In this document: in pieces, positions 42,746-50,170 of the stretch | Position numbering within the stretch: the first letter of the stretch is position 1 | How the letters are laid out: every line of letters begins with the position of its first letter | From: Asticcacaulis sp. | Lineage (GTDB): Bacteria; Pseudomonadota; Alphaproteobacteria; Caulobacterales; Caulobacteraceae | NCBI GenBank assembly: GCA_024707255.1 | Contig: JANQAC010000002.1 | Span: 1,482,001 to 1,546,000 of the forward strand | DNA: 64,000 nucleotides | Direction of reading: 5' to 3' | Made by a program: the position numbers and the translations under genes | Notes under the pieces: model-generated | What the model saw: only the letters and a program-made list of their open reading frames with translations | Told to the model about the DNA's origin: nothing | The model's database searches: none

Positions 42746-43636
42746 TTATTCTGGCAGCGGAATAAACTCCACCTCGTCACCCGGCACCTTCGGGAAGGCG
42801 ATGCCGTCCTGTGCCTGCCAGTCCACCTTGGCCTGTTCGATCCGTTCCGGGCGTGACGACACGAAATTCCAGTAGATATGACGCTCGGTCAGGGGCTCGC
42901 CGCCGATCATGACGAAATGCGCGTCATCAAGCGCCGTGATCTGTGCCGCCGCGCCCGGCGTCAGAACCGCCATTTCATAAGGCTCCAGCCGCTGGCCGTC
43001 GATCTCGATAGCCCCATTGCAGGCATAGACAGCGCGCTCCTCGGCGGTCAGCGGCGCTTCCACGCTCTTGCCCGCCTTAAGCCGGAACTCGGCATAGAGG
43101 GTTTTGGCATAGGTCTTCACCGGCGAGGTCAGGCCGAACGCCTCACCCATCATAACCCGCACGGACAAACCGTCTTCAGTAATGCCGGGAATTTCATCGG
43201 CGTCATAGTGGTAGAAGGCCGGGTCGATTTCTTCGTCGGCTTCCGGCAAGGCCAGCCACAGTTGCAGTCCGTCGAGGTGGCGGGCCTTGGACTGCGCCTC
43301 TTGTTCCTCCCGCTCGGAATGGGTAATCCCCTTCCCCGCCACCATCAGGTTGATATCGCCTGGCTTGATCACCGAACGCGTGCCCAGCGAATCGCGGTGC
43401 AGGATATTGCCGGCGAACAGATAGGTGACCGTGGCCAGGTTGATATGCGGATGCGGCCGCACATTGATGCCAATGCCCGGCGCGAAATCCGCCGGTCCCA
43501 TATGATCGAAGAAAATCCACGGCCCCACCATACGGTGTTTGGCGAAGGGCAGCACACGCCGCACCTTGAAGCCCCCCAGATCCTTTTCCCGCGCCGGGAT
43601 GATCAGGCTGACCGTATCTGGAAGGGTTTCGCTCAT
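42746..43636 (-). CDS. pirin family protein (bicupin)
   Basis: A 296-residue bicupin of the pirin family. The metal-binding region in the first cupin is seen in IGINVRPHPHINLATVTYLF near residue 56, with the upstream HRMVGPWIFFDHMGP and the downstream KGITHSEREE motifs. Some pirins show quercetinase activity or act as nuclear cofactors in eukaryotes; bacterial roles are unclear. The start overlaps the glycosyltransferase stop by four bases, which links it to an operon with a glycosyltransferase and an exported protein. It differs clearly from the pirin at 6728. Confidence 0.9.
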   Translation of the reverse strand: MSETLPDTVSLIIPAREKDLGGFKVRRVLPFAKHRMVGPWIFFDHMGPADFAPGIGINVRPHPHINLATVTYLFAGNILHRDSLGTRSVIKPGDINLMVAGKGITHSEREEQEAQSKARHLDGLQLWLALPEADEEIDPAFYHYDADEIPGITEDGLSVRVMMGEAFGLTSPVKTYAKTLYAEFRLKAGKSVEAPLTAEERAVYACNGAIEIDGQRLEPYEMAVLTPGAAAQITALDDAHFVMIGGEPLTERHIYWNFVSSRPERIEQAKVDWQAQDGIAFPKVPGDEVEFIPLPE

Positions 43637-44730
43637 GTCTTGTCTCCTGTCAGGCCCAGAATGACCTCATACCGGCCCACCGCCTCGCTCCAGGCGAATT
43701 CGGCCCAGAACCGCTTCTGCGCGGCACTGCCCAGACGGCGCTGTAAGGCCGCATCATCTAGCAGATGTCGCAGGGCATTGGTCAAGCTGTCAATGTCCTC
43801 CCCGTCGACAATCAGGCCGGTTTCTCCGTCCAGGACCACATCGGCAACGCCGCCCGCTTTCCCGGCCACAACCGGCACACCGCAGGCTGCCACCTCCAGG
43901 AAGGCCGGAACGAACGCATCGACGCCCGAAGCATCCGGCCGGTTCGGCAGCACGAACACCCGCGCCTGCCGGATCAGTTCCGCCCTGGCCGTATCCGATA
44001 CGTAGCCATGGAAATTCACCTGCCCGGAAACCCCCAGCGCCGCCGCCAGCTCGGTGAGACGCTGACTGTCCTCGCCCTGGCCCACCACATCTAGCGTCAG
44101 CCTGGGATACTGCGGTTTCAGCGCCGCCAAGGCGCCGACTACCTGATCGATGCCTTTTCGCGGCTCAAGACGCGCGATACAAAGCAAACGGTCACCGGAT
44201 ACATGCGGCCTTAGCCCCAAATGCGCGCCTTGCGGCGGGGTGACGCCCGGCAGGACAATATCCACCGGCGTTTGCCCGGCCATGGAGCGCGCCAGTCCTG
44301 CTGTAAACTCTGAATTGGCAACAACCACATCGGCCCTCGCCAATACCGACCGGATACGCCCGGTTTGCGCCTTATCGGTATATTCGTTGCCATGCGCCAG
44401 ACAAACGACGCGGACACCTTTCAAGGCTTTGCGGGGCAGGCTCTCCAGGCTTTTCCAGCTATCGGCCACCACTGTGGTGACGCCGCCACGGGCAATCCGG
44501 CGCCGGATCGCGCCGGCCATTTGCATTCGCCGCCAGAACCGCGGGCCGCCGAAGCGATGGATGGCATAGCGCCGTGAGGCATCGAACGCCTTCACCGCCG
44601 CCAGCCGGCTCTCGCGGCAGTAGACCGCCGCCGGATGCCCGCGCAGGGTCAGGGCATGAACCAGCCCTGTCATCAGGGCGGGCGCGACACCGGCTTCCGG
44701 CAGGAAGGTCTGGGCAACGAACAGGATCAT
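43633..44730 (-). CDS. glycosyltransferase family 4 (GT-B fold)
   Basis: A 365-residue GT-B enzyme. The C-terminal nucleotide-sugar half has GDRLLCIARLEPRKGIDQVV near residue 187, VVGQGEDSQRL near residue 217, and the E-x7-E region with FVPAFLEVAACGVPVVAG near residue 286. The N-terminal acceptor half is loose, with VVCLAHGNEYTDK and VVANSEFTAG. It should transfer a sugar from a nucleotide donor to a lipid or polymer acceptor. The start overlaps the upstream gene by four bases, as does the pirin start at its end. The product cannot be named. Confidence 0.88.
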   Translation of the reverse strand: MILFVAQTFLPEAGVAPALMTGLVHALTLRGHPAAVYCRESRLAAVKAFDASRRYAIHRFGGPRFWRRMQMAGAIRRRIARGGVTTVVADSWKSLESLPRKALKGVRVVCLAHGNEYTDKAQTGRIRSVLARADVVVANSEFTAGLARSMAGQTPVDIVLPGVTPPQGAHLGLRPHVSGDRLLCIARLEPRKGIDQVVGALAALKPQYPRLTLDVVGQGEDSQRLTELAAALGVSGQVNFHGYVSDTARAELIRQARVFVLPNRPDASGVDAFVPAFLEVAACGVPVVAGKAGGVADVVLDGETGLIVDGEDIDSLTNALRHLLDDAALQRRLGSAAQKRFWAEFAWSEAVGRYEVILGLTGDKT

Positions 44731-45368
44731 CTGCGCCGCCTCTTCCGGCTGTGTGTTTTTTTGGCTTTAACCGGCGCCGCAACGGGTGCTTCCACCTTTG
44801 CAGTCGAGGGCACCAGTTCGATCGTCGTCGCCAGCGGCACCTCCAGATGCGCTACCTCATCGCGCGCCACGGCCTTGATCGTGTAGATGCCGGGCTTATC
44901 CTGCGGATTGAACGACATCAGCACCACCTTGGTGCGGTTATCGAAAACGCGCTTACCATCTCCTACCGGACCGCGCACGGCCGCCAGGTGGTTGTAATCA
45001 CTGGCCGCATAGATTTGACCGTCAGGGGTCAGAACCTTCAGATCGTAGGTCACCTCGCCCGTGCCGCTGCTGTCGGCGCTGAGGCCGGTAAAAACCAGCT
45101 TGATCACCAGTTGCGCGCCCGGTTCGGCGCGGGCCACGCGGCTGATCTGGCGCGCGCCACCATCCGCCTTGTCGAATTCGGCCAGTTGCGATTGTGGGAT
45201 GATGATTACCATCGCAGAAAAGCCGCCATTGTGATCGGGGAAACCCGTTTTCGGATCGTATTCCACCGCGCCCGGCTTTTCCGGCATCAGGGTTACGCCG
45301 CTAAAGGACGGTCCCGCCATAAGACTTAACGTCGTGGCCAGCGCGGCCATTTTCCATGCCTTCTGCAT
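44727..45368 (-). CDS. exported hypothetical protein with basic tail
   Basis: A 213-residue protein starting at ATG 45368 (MQKAWKMAALATTLSLMAGPSFS), with a signal peptide; GGGGGAT precedes the start. The mature part looks like an all-beta Ig-like domain (LVIKLVFTGLSADSSG, YDLKVLTPDGQIYAA, GIYTIKAVARDEVAHLEVPL), followed by an Ala/Pro linker and a very basic tail (KKTHSRKRRRR). No family recognised. It is first in a three-gene operon with a glycosyltransferase and a pirin, joined by four-base overlaps. Confidence 0.7.
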   Translation of the reverse strand: MQKAWKMAALATTLSLMAGPSFSGVTLMPEKPGAVEYDPKTGFPDHNGGFSAMVIIIPQSQLAEFDKADGGARQISRVARAEPGAQLVIKLVFTGLSADSSGTGEVTYDLKVLTPDGQIYAASDYNHLAAVRGPVGDGKRVFDNRTKVVLMSFNPQDKPGIYTIKAVARDEVAHLEVPLATTIELVPSTAKVEAPVAAPVKAKKTHSRKRRRR

Positions 45369-45442
45369 TTTATCCCCCAGGGATCGCCCAGGGCGGTCCG
45401 CGTTTGTCACTATCCATTTTGCGTCACACTATCGTCATTAAC

Positions 45443-45477
45443 CAAAAAAGCCCCTGTTTCCAAAGGGAAACAGGGGC
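45443..45477 (-). terminator. intrinsic terminator of the CPA2 antiporter gene
   Basis: A perfect 12-bp stem (GCCCCTGTTTCC, 45450-45461, with GGAAACAGGGGC, 45466-45477) has a 4-base loop. On the minus strand it is followed by a T run (45443-45449), a textbook terminator 48 bases after the antiporter stop. Confidence 0.9.
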
Positions 45478-45524
45478 AAAGGTGAATTTTTAGGGAGTTG
45501 AGACGCTTGTCAGGCGAATCCGGG

Positions 45525-46910
45525 TTAGCTCGCCGTATCCGGCACGGCACCCAGTTCGCCGCTTTCACGCGCCTTGCGGCCGTAAACCCATTCAAATACC
45601 GGCGAGGCCATAACCGTTGTGATGATGGCCATCATGACCAGCATGGCGAACAGAGGCAGGCCGATAATGCCTTTCTGCAGGCCGATATTGATGATGATCA
45701 GTTCCATCAGGCCGCGCGAATTCATCAGCGCCCCGATGCCCAGCGCCGTGCGGTTGTCCTCGCCGCTCAGACGCGCCGCGCCCCAGCAGGCCACGAACTT
45801 GGCCAGCACTGACGCCAGCAGGACGGCGCCAGCCACCAGCAGCATGGGCACAGAACTGACCATGTCCATGCGGGTATTCAGGCCCGAATAGGTAAAGAAC
45901 ATTGGCAGAAGCACGATCACCGCGAACGGCTCGACCTTCTTCTTCAGTTCCTCGCACAGCTTGCCGCGCGGAATGGCGGTGCCCAGAATGAAGCCGCCGA
46001 AGATGGCATGGATGCCGACAGCGTCCATCACGAAGGCTGCCAGGAAGAAGCAGATCATGACAATGGCGAGAACGGAATGGCTTAGTTCCCCCTGGGCTTC
46101 AACCATGCGCCCCAGCGGCGCCAGTAACCTGCGGCCAATGAAGATCACAAACAGGGCAAAGGCGAGACCACCGGCAATCGCCACGACCGCCACGCCCGGC
46201 CCGGCGCCGAAGGTCGCCAGCACGATAGCCAGCACACACCACGACACGGCGTCATCGAAGGCGCCGGCCGTCAAGGATAAAGTGCCCAGGGCCGAATTGC
46301 TGAGGCCACGCTCATTGATGATGCGGGCCAACATCGGGAAGGCCGTAAGCGCGATGCAGGCGCCCATGAACAGGGTGGCATTGAACCGCGAAATGCCCTC
46401 TGCGAACAGACCCGGCACGGTCATCAGCCATGGTGTCATCAGGATCGCCAGCAGGAAGGGCGCGGTGATGCCCGCCAGAGAGACGAACATGGCGCTCTTG
46501 CCCTTTTGGGCGAAGTGATCGGCGCGGAAGGTGGTGCCGACCATGAACATGTAAAGCCCGACACCGAACTGCGCGCCGGTATAGAGGACGTTCTTCATTT
46601 CCTTCGGAAAGACGGCGCCCTGGATTTCCGGCAGAAACAGACCGAACAGGGATGGCCCCAGGATAACGCCGGCGATCATTTCGCCGACCACCTGGGGCTG
46701 GCCGAGAAACTTCTGGCCCAGCCAGCCAACCACGCGGCAGGTCACGATAATGACAGCCAGTTGGAGGAAGAAGTGCGTGGAAAAATCACCTGGCGCATAG
46801 GCTCTCGTGACGCCATCCGCGCCCACGGCGCCATGCGGCGACAGGATATTGGTTATTTCATGGATGGCGCTTTGCAGCAGGTCCGCTGGCACCAGATCGA
46901 GCATATTCAC
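45525..46910 (-). CDS. CPA2-family monovalent cation:proton antiporter
   Basis: A 461-residue membrane protein with about twelve hydrophobic segments of the Na+/H+ exchanger (KefB/KefC-like) fold. Seen are VGWLGQKFLGQPQVVGEMIAG, GPSLFGLFLP, the FNATLFMGACIALTAFPMLA helix and the paired-acid region SLTAGAFDDAVSWC near residue 204, where the aspartates bind the cation. No C-terminal RCK/TrkA domain is present, so regulation by NAD(H) or glutathione adducts as in KefC is unlikely. It exchanges K+ or Na+ for protons; the ion cannot be decided from sequence. It is followed by an intrinsic terminator. Confidence 0.9.
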   Translation of the reverse strand: MNMLDLVPADLLQSAIHEITNILSPHGAVGADGVTRAYAPGDFSTHFFLQLAVIIVTCRVVGWLGQKFLGQPQVVGEMIAGVILGPSLFGLFLPEIQGAVFPKEMKNVLYTGAQFGVGLYMFMVGTTFRADHFAQKGKSAMFVSLAGITAPFLLAILMTPWLMTVPGLFAEGISRFNATLFMGACIALTAFPMLARIINERGLSNSALGTLSLTAGAFDDAVSWCVLAIVLATFGAGPGVAVVAIAGGLAFALFVIFIGRRLLAPLGRMVEAQGELSHSVLAIVMICFFLAAFVMDAVGIHAIFGGFILGTAIPRGKLCEELKKKVEPFAVIVLLPMFFTYSGLNTRMDMVSSVPMLLVAGAVLLASVLAKFVACWGAARLSGEDNRTALGIGALMNSRGLMELIIINIGLQKGIIGLPLFAMLVMMAIITTVMASPVFEWVYGRKARESGELGAVPDTAS

Positions 46911-47044
46911 TTGGTTTCCCCGGTTGTTTGTTATGACGAGATTATGGTTTGGGCCTCGCCGGCTGCCTTAAGGGGTCGCAGATTTTGAAATTGGTCAATT
47001 GAAAAGAATATTTTTAAGTCATTTGTTTTATTGAAAAAATTACC

Positions 47045-47105
47045 GTTGCTATTTCACAACACTGTAGCAACATATCTACATTTACACTGTTTTTCTTGTA
47101 GCAAT
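47045..47105. promoter_or_regulatory. repeats in the toxin-antitoxin promoter
   Basis: GTTGCTA (47045-47051) and TAGCAAC (47065-47071) are perfect inverted 7-mers, and TGTAGCAA occurs again at 47097-47104, 34 bases after the copy at 47063-47070. Such repeats are expected where antitoxin-toxin complexes bind to repress their own operon; the region is AT-rich, unlike its surroundings. Confidence 0.5.
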
Positions 47106-47172
47106 GTGGATTCTCTTTGCAGATGAAAGCCGCCTGTCCTATCGTGGCAGGAAGAGTGTTCGGGGAAACATA

Positions 47173-47427
47173 ATGACCACTATCAGCAGCCGCGATTTCA
47201 ATCAGGATGTCGGCAAGGCCAAGCGGCTCGCCCGCCAGGGACCGGTCTTTATCACCGATCGCGGCCGCCCCTCACACGTGCTGATGAGTTTCGAGGCCTT
47301 CCGCCAGATCAGCGGCCAGACGGAAAGCATCATCGATCTTCTGGCCATGCTGCCAGCAGAAACAGCCGATCTGGAACCGACCGGTTCAACGGTCGCCTGG
47401 GACCGCACAGCCGGGCTGGAAGACTGA
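47173..47427 (+). CDS. antitoxin, Phd/YefM family
   Basis: An 84-residue protein. The N-terminal DNA-binding part matches the Phd/YefM fold (TTISSRDFNQDVGKAKRLAR, GPVFITDRGRPSHVLMSFEAFRQ), and the C-terminal third (LLAMLPAETADLEPTGSTV) should wrap the toxin. ATG 47173 is chosen because the family start MTTISSRDFN lies there; the longer frame from 47104 overlaps promoter repeats. It is followed by the PIN toxin after three bases. Self-repression with the toxin is typical. Confidence 0.9.
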   Translation: MTTISSRDFNQDVGKAKRLARQGPVFITDRGRPSHVLMSFEAFRQISGQTESIIDLLAMLPAETADLEPTGSTVAWDRTAGLED

Positions 47428-47430
47428 TCC

Positions 47431-47937
47431 ATGTACCTGCTCGATACGCCCGTCATCACTGAACTGCGCAAGGCCCGAACCGGTGGCTGTGATTCCGGCG
47501 TCGCAACCTGGGCCGCCGGTATCGCTCGTCAGAATCTCTATATGTCGGCCTTAACCCTGCTCGAACTGGAAAACAGTGTTGGGAAAGCCGAGCGACGTGA
47601 CAAGCTACAGGCTGCCCCCCTGCGCGCCTGGCTGGATGAGCAAGTGATGAGCGCTTTTGACGGCCGTATCCTGCCCATAGATGCCGGTGTGGTAAAAAAG
47701 CGCGCCGCCATGGGCTATGTCGAATCCAAAAGTGAACGCGATGCCCTGATGGCCGCCACGGCACAGGCGCATAGCCTCGTCCTGGTCACACGCAACACTG
47801 CTCACTTCAAAGCCGCGCGCGTCAAGTTGTTCAATCCCTGGGGCTACACGCCCGACATCGATGATGTGGAAGACGCCGACTGGCAGCAGGTGGCGCGCAG
47901 TGGCTCGCAATGGCTGAAAAGCCTGTTTTTGAGATAG
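47431..47937 (+). CDS. PIN-domain toxin (VapC/FitB-like)
   Basis: A 168-residue ribonuclease toxin of the PIN family. The acidic residues that bind Mg2+ are visible: Asp in LLDTPVITELRK near residue 5, Glu in ALTLLELENSV near residue 45, and Asp in SERDALMAATA near residue 109, with LVTRNTAHF after them. The C-terminal 30 residues extend beyond the usual VapC length of about 130-140 and resemble FitB-like proteins. VapC-type toxins cut tRNA or rRNA; the target is unknown. It forms a bicistron with the Phd/YefM antitoxin. Confidence 0.9.
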   Translation: MYLLDTPVITELRKARTGGCDSGVATWAAGIARQNLYMSALTLLELENSVGKAERRDKLQAAPLRAWLDEQVMSAFDGRILPIDAGVVKKRAAMGYVESKSERDALMAATAQAHSLVLVTRNTAHFKAARVKLFNPWGYTPDIDDVEDADWQQVARSGSQWLKSLFLR

Positions 47938-47951
47938 GGCTGGTTTAGACG

Positions 47952-48122
47952 GTGCGTAAGGCGGGTCACAGTCTGCGTCTGGAACTGAGCGGCACCGATG
48001 GTTCGCTGTTCGAGACCCAGCACCCGCACGGCACCGAAGCCGACCAGTTCACCATCGGCGACGCCCTGAAACTGCGGCCGGAACGGGGTTACGCCTACGC
48101 CTGCCCCGTAAAGCGTTTTTAA
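47952..48122 (+). pseudogene. C-terminal remnant of an ABC importer ATPase (CysA/ModC-like TOBE)
   Basis: A short open frame of 56 codons beginning at GTG 47952 encodes LRLELSGTDGSLFETQ, then FTIGDALKLRPERGYAY near its end. That is the pattern of a TOBE-type C-terminal domain of sulfate/molybdate importer ATPases. No nucleotide-binding domain precedes it; the PIN toxin gene ends 15 bases upstream. I infer a deletion remnant left when the toxin-antitoxin island inserted or the transporter was lost. A real small gene is possible but less likely. Confidence 0.4.
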
Positions 48123-48123
48123 G

Positions 48124-48142
48124 GGCCGGACATGTTCCGGCC
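48124..48142 (+). terminator. hairpin after the ABC remnant
   Basis: GGCCGGA and TCCGGCC pair perfectly around CATGT, two bases after the remnant's stop codon, followed by TTTAAT. It looks like the original terminator of the lost transporter gene. Confidence 0.6.
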
Positions 48143-48259
48143 TTTAATCCGTGTTCGGCCTAAATGATCCACGCAAAGCCTTTAACTGCCTGCCATCAGC
48201 TCAATCGGCGCTTTCAAAATTTAGAAAAGCTCTTTGTTTCAAAGGCTTTTTCGTCAATC

Positions 48260-48277
48260 TCCGTCATAAATCTGTCA
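48260..48277 (+). promoter_or_regulatory. Pho box (PhoB binding site)
   Basis: CCGTCATAAATCTGTCAT contains two near-consensus CTGTCAT repeats separated by the AT-rich AAAT at the canonical 11-base period. It lies 73 bases before the GTG start of the phosphate transporter. A looser GTCAA half-site sits about 10 bases further upstream. PhoB control of this transporter is a strong inference. Confidence 0.8.
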
Positions 48278-48349
48278 TAAAAACAAATCGACTCTTGCCG
48301 TCGCACCTGCCAAAGAAGCGCCACTGAAAACCCGGCAGAGACAGACTCC

Positions 48350-49918
48350 GTGACCTCCACGCCTCATACCGCAAAAGCCGCCGGCCTTCCCGCCAGCCTG
48401 CTGTTCCTTATCCCGATCATCGTGGGCCTGCTCTATGTCGGCTGGAGCGTGCATCATGACGCCCTGTCGATCGGTGAACCGATCACTTTGGGCGCCTTCC
48501 TGTTCCTCGGCCTGGCCCTGCTGATCGCTTTCGGCTTTGAGTTCGTCAATGGTTTCCACGATACCGCCAATGCGGTCGCCACCGTCATCTACACCCATTC
48601 GATGAAGCCGCTGACCGCCGTTATCTGGTCGGGCGTATTCAACTTTCTCGGCGTCCTGGCCTCCACCGGCGCCGTGGCCTACGGCATCGTCATGCTGCTG
48701 CCGGTCGAACTGATCCTCCAGGTCGGCACCGGCGCCGGTTATGCCATGATCTTCGCCCTGCTGATCTCGGCCATCATCTGGAACCTCGGCACCTGGGCGC
48801 TCGGCATTCCCAACTCGTCCTCCCATGCCCTGATCGGCTCGATCATGGGCGTCGGCGTTGCCAACCAGTTGATGACCTCGGCCATGAACGCCACCTCCGG
48901 CATCGACTGGGCGCAGGCCATCAAGGTCGGCAAGGCGCTGATCTTCTCGCCGCTAATCGGCTTTTTTGTTGCGGGGCTTCTGCTGCTGGCGATGAAGGCG
49001 CTGATCCGCAACCCGAAGCTCTATGAGGCCCCACAGGGCGAAACCCCGCCGCCTTTGTGGATACGCGCCACTCTGATCGCCGCCTGCACCGGCGTTTCCT
49101 TCGCCCATGGCGGCAATGACGGTCAGAAGGGCATGGGCCTGATCATGATCATCCTGATCGGTGTCGCACCGGCCACATATGCGCTCAACCGCACCCTGCC
49201 CGACACCGCCCAGCCGGCCTATATGGCGCAACTCGACGCCGGCGCGCAGGCTTTTACCAGCCATGCCAATGGCGCTACCGTGCCGACGCTAGATATCGCC
49301 CGCAGCGCGGTCAATGCCGCCGTGCGCAACCGCCGCATCGATACGCCAGACCTTTACGGCGCCCTGGCTTTGATGACCAATCATATCGAAGACGAGATCA
49401 AGACCCATGGCGCCCTGCGCAATGTGCCCGCCGCCGACATGCCGCAACTGCGCAACGACATGTATCTGGTCAATGCCGCAGTCGGCATCGTGAAAAGCGC
49501 CAAAACGGCGCCTCCGGCGTTTTCCGGGCTGCAATCCACCCTGAATGACATGACGCGCTATGTCCCCAACTGGGTCAAGATCGCCACGGCTCTGGCGCTG
49601 GGCCTGGGCACCATGGTCGGCTGGAAGCGCATTGTCGTCACGGTCGGCGAAAAGATCGGTAATTCGAAAATGACCTATGCGCAAGGGGCTTCTGCCGGCA
49701 TTGTTTCGGCCGTCACCATCTTCGCCGCCGAACGCCTGGGCCTGCCGGTTTCGACCACCCATATCCTTTCCGGCGCCGTGGCCGGCACCATGACCGCCAA
49801 CCGCTACGGCCTGCAAACCTCGACCCTGCGCGGCATTGCCCTGGCCTGGGTGCTGACCCTGCCCGCCACCATCGCCATTTCCGGGGCTCTGTACTTTATT
49901 TTCCGGCAGTTTTTGTGA
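48350..49918 (+). CDS. inorganic phosphate transporter, PiT family
   Basis: A 522-residue secondary transporter that moves metal-phosphate with protons or Na+. The two PiT signatures are seen: ALLIAFGFEFVNGFHDTANA near residue 60 and its inverted partner, AGIVSAVTIFAAERLGLPVS near residue 447, plus HGGNDGQKGMGLI near residue 250. A hydrophilic loop of about 150 residues splits the halves. The start is GTG 48350. Low-affinity PiT carriers are often constitutive, so the Pho box here is notable. No pst or phoU gene is in the window. Confidence 0.93.
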   Translation: MTSTPHTAKAAGLPASLLFLIPIIVGLLYVGWSVHHDALSIGEPITLGAFLFLGLALLIAFGFEFVNGFHDTANAVATVIYTHSMKPLTAVIWSGVFNFLGVLASTGAVAYGIVMLLPVELILQVGTGAGYAMIFALLISAIIWNLGTWALGIPNSSSHALIGSIMGVGVANQLMTSAMNATSGIDWAQAIKVGKALIFSPLIGFFVAGLLLLAMKALIRNPKLYEAPQGETPPPLWIRATLIAACTGVSFAHGGNDGQKGMGLIMIILIGVAPATYALNRTLPDTAQPAYMAQLDAGAQAFTSHANGATVPTLDIARSAVNAAVRNRRIDTPDLYGALALMTNHIEDEIKTHGALRNVPAADMPQLRNDMYLVNAAVGIVKSAKTAPPAFSGLQSTLNDMTRYVPNWVKIATALALGLGTMVGWKRIVVTVGEKIGNSKMTYAQGASAGIVSAVTIFAAERLGLPVSTTHILSGAVAGTMTANRYGLQTSTLRGIALAWVLTLPATIAISGALYFIFRQFL

Positions 49919-49970
49919 TCTGAACTTTTGCAGGCTGGTTGATCCTCACCGTTCAAGAAAGTAAGGGAAT

Positions 49971-50134
49971 CCACAGATTGCACAGATTAACACAGATTTT
50001 CAGTGCATTATCATCAGGCATTGCATGTGTTCCGGACATTGAATGGCGCGAAGCGTCAGCGTTTTCACATTTCCATACACCATGGATGGATGTTAGGGCG
50101 CTGAAAAATCTGTGTTAATCTGTGCAATCTGTGG
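49971..50134. repeat. long inverted repeat with internal direct repeats
   Basis: The left arm (49971-50003) and right arm (50101-50134) are reverse complements over about 33 bases with one extra A. Each arm is built from repeats of the core CACAGATT with the variant AACACAGATT. The central 97 bases hold no gene. The structure resembles small non-autonomous elements seen between genes in many bacteria. No flanking target duplication is obvious. Confidence 0.7.
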
Positions 50135-50170
50135 CTTCACTTCTTACTCTTGCTTCATAAGACAAAAGTG

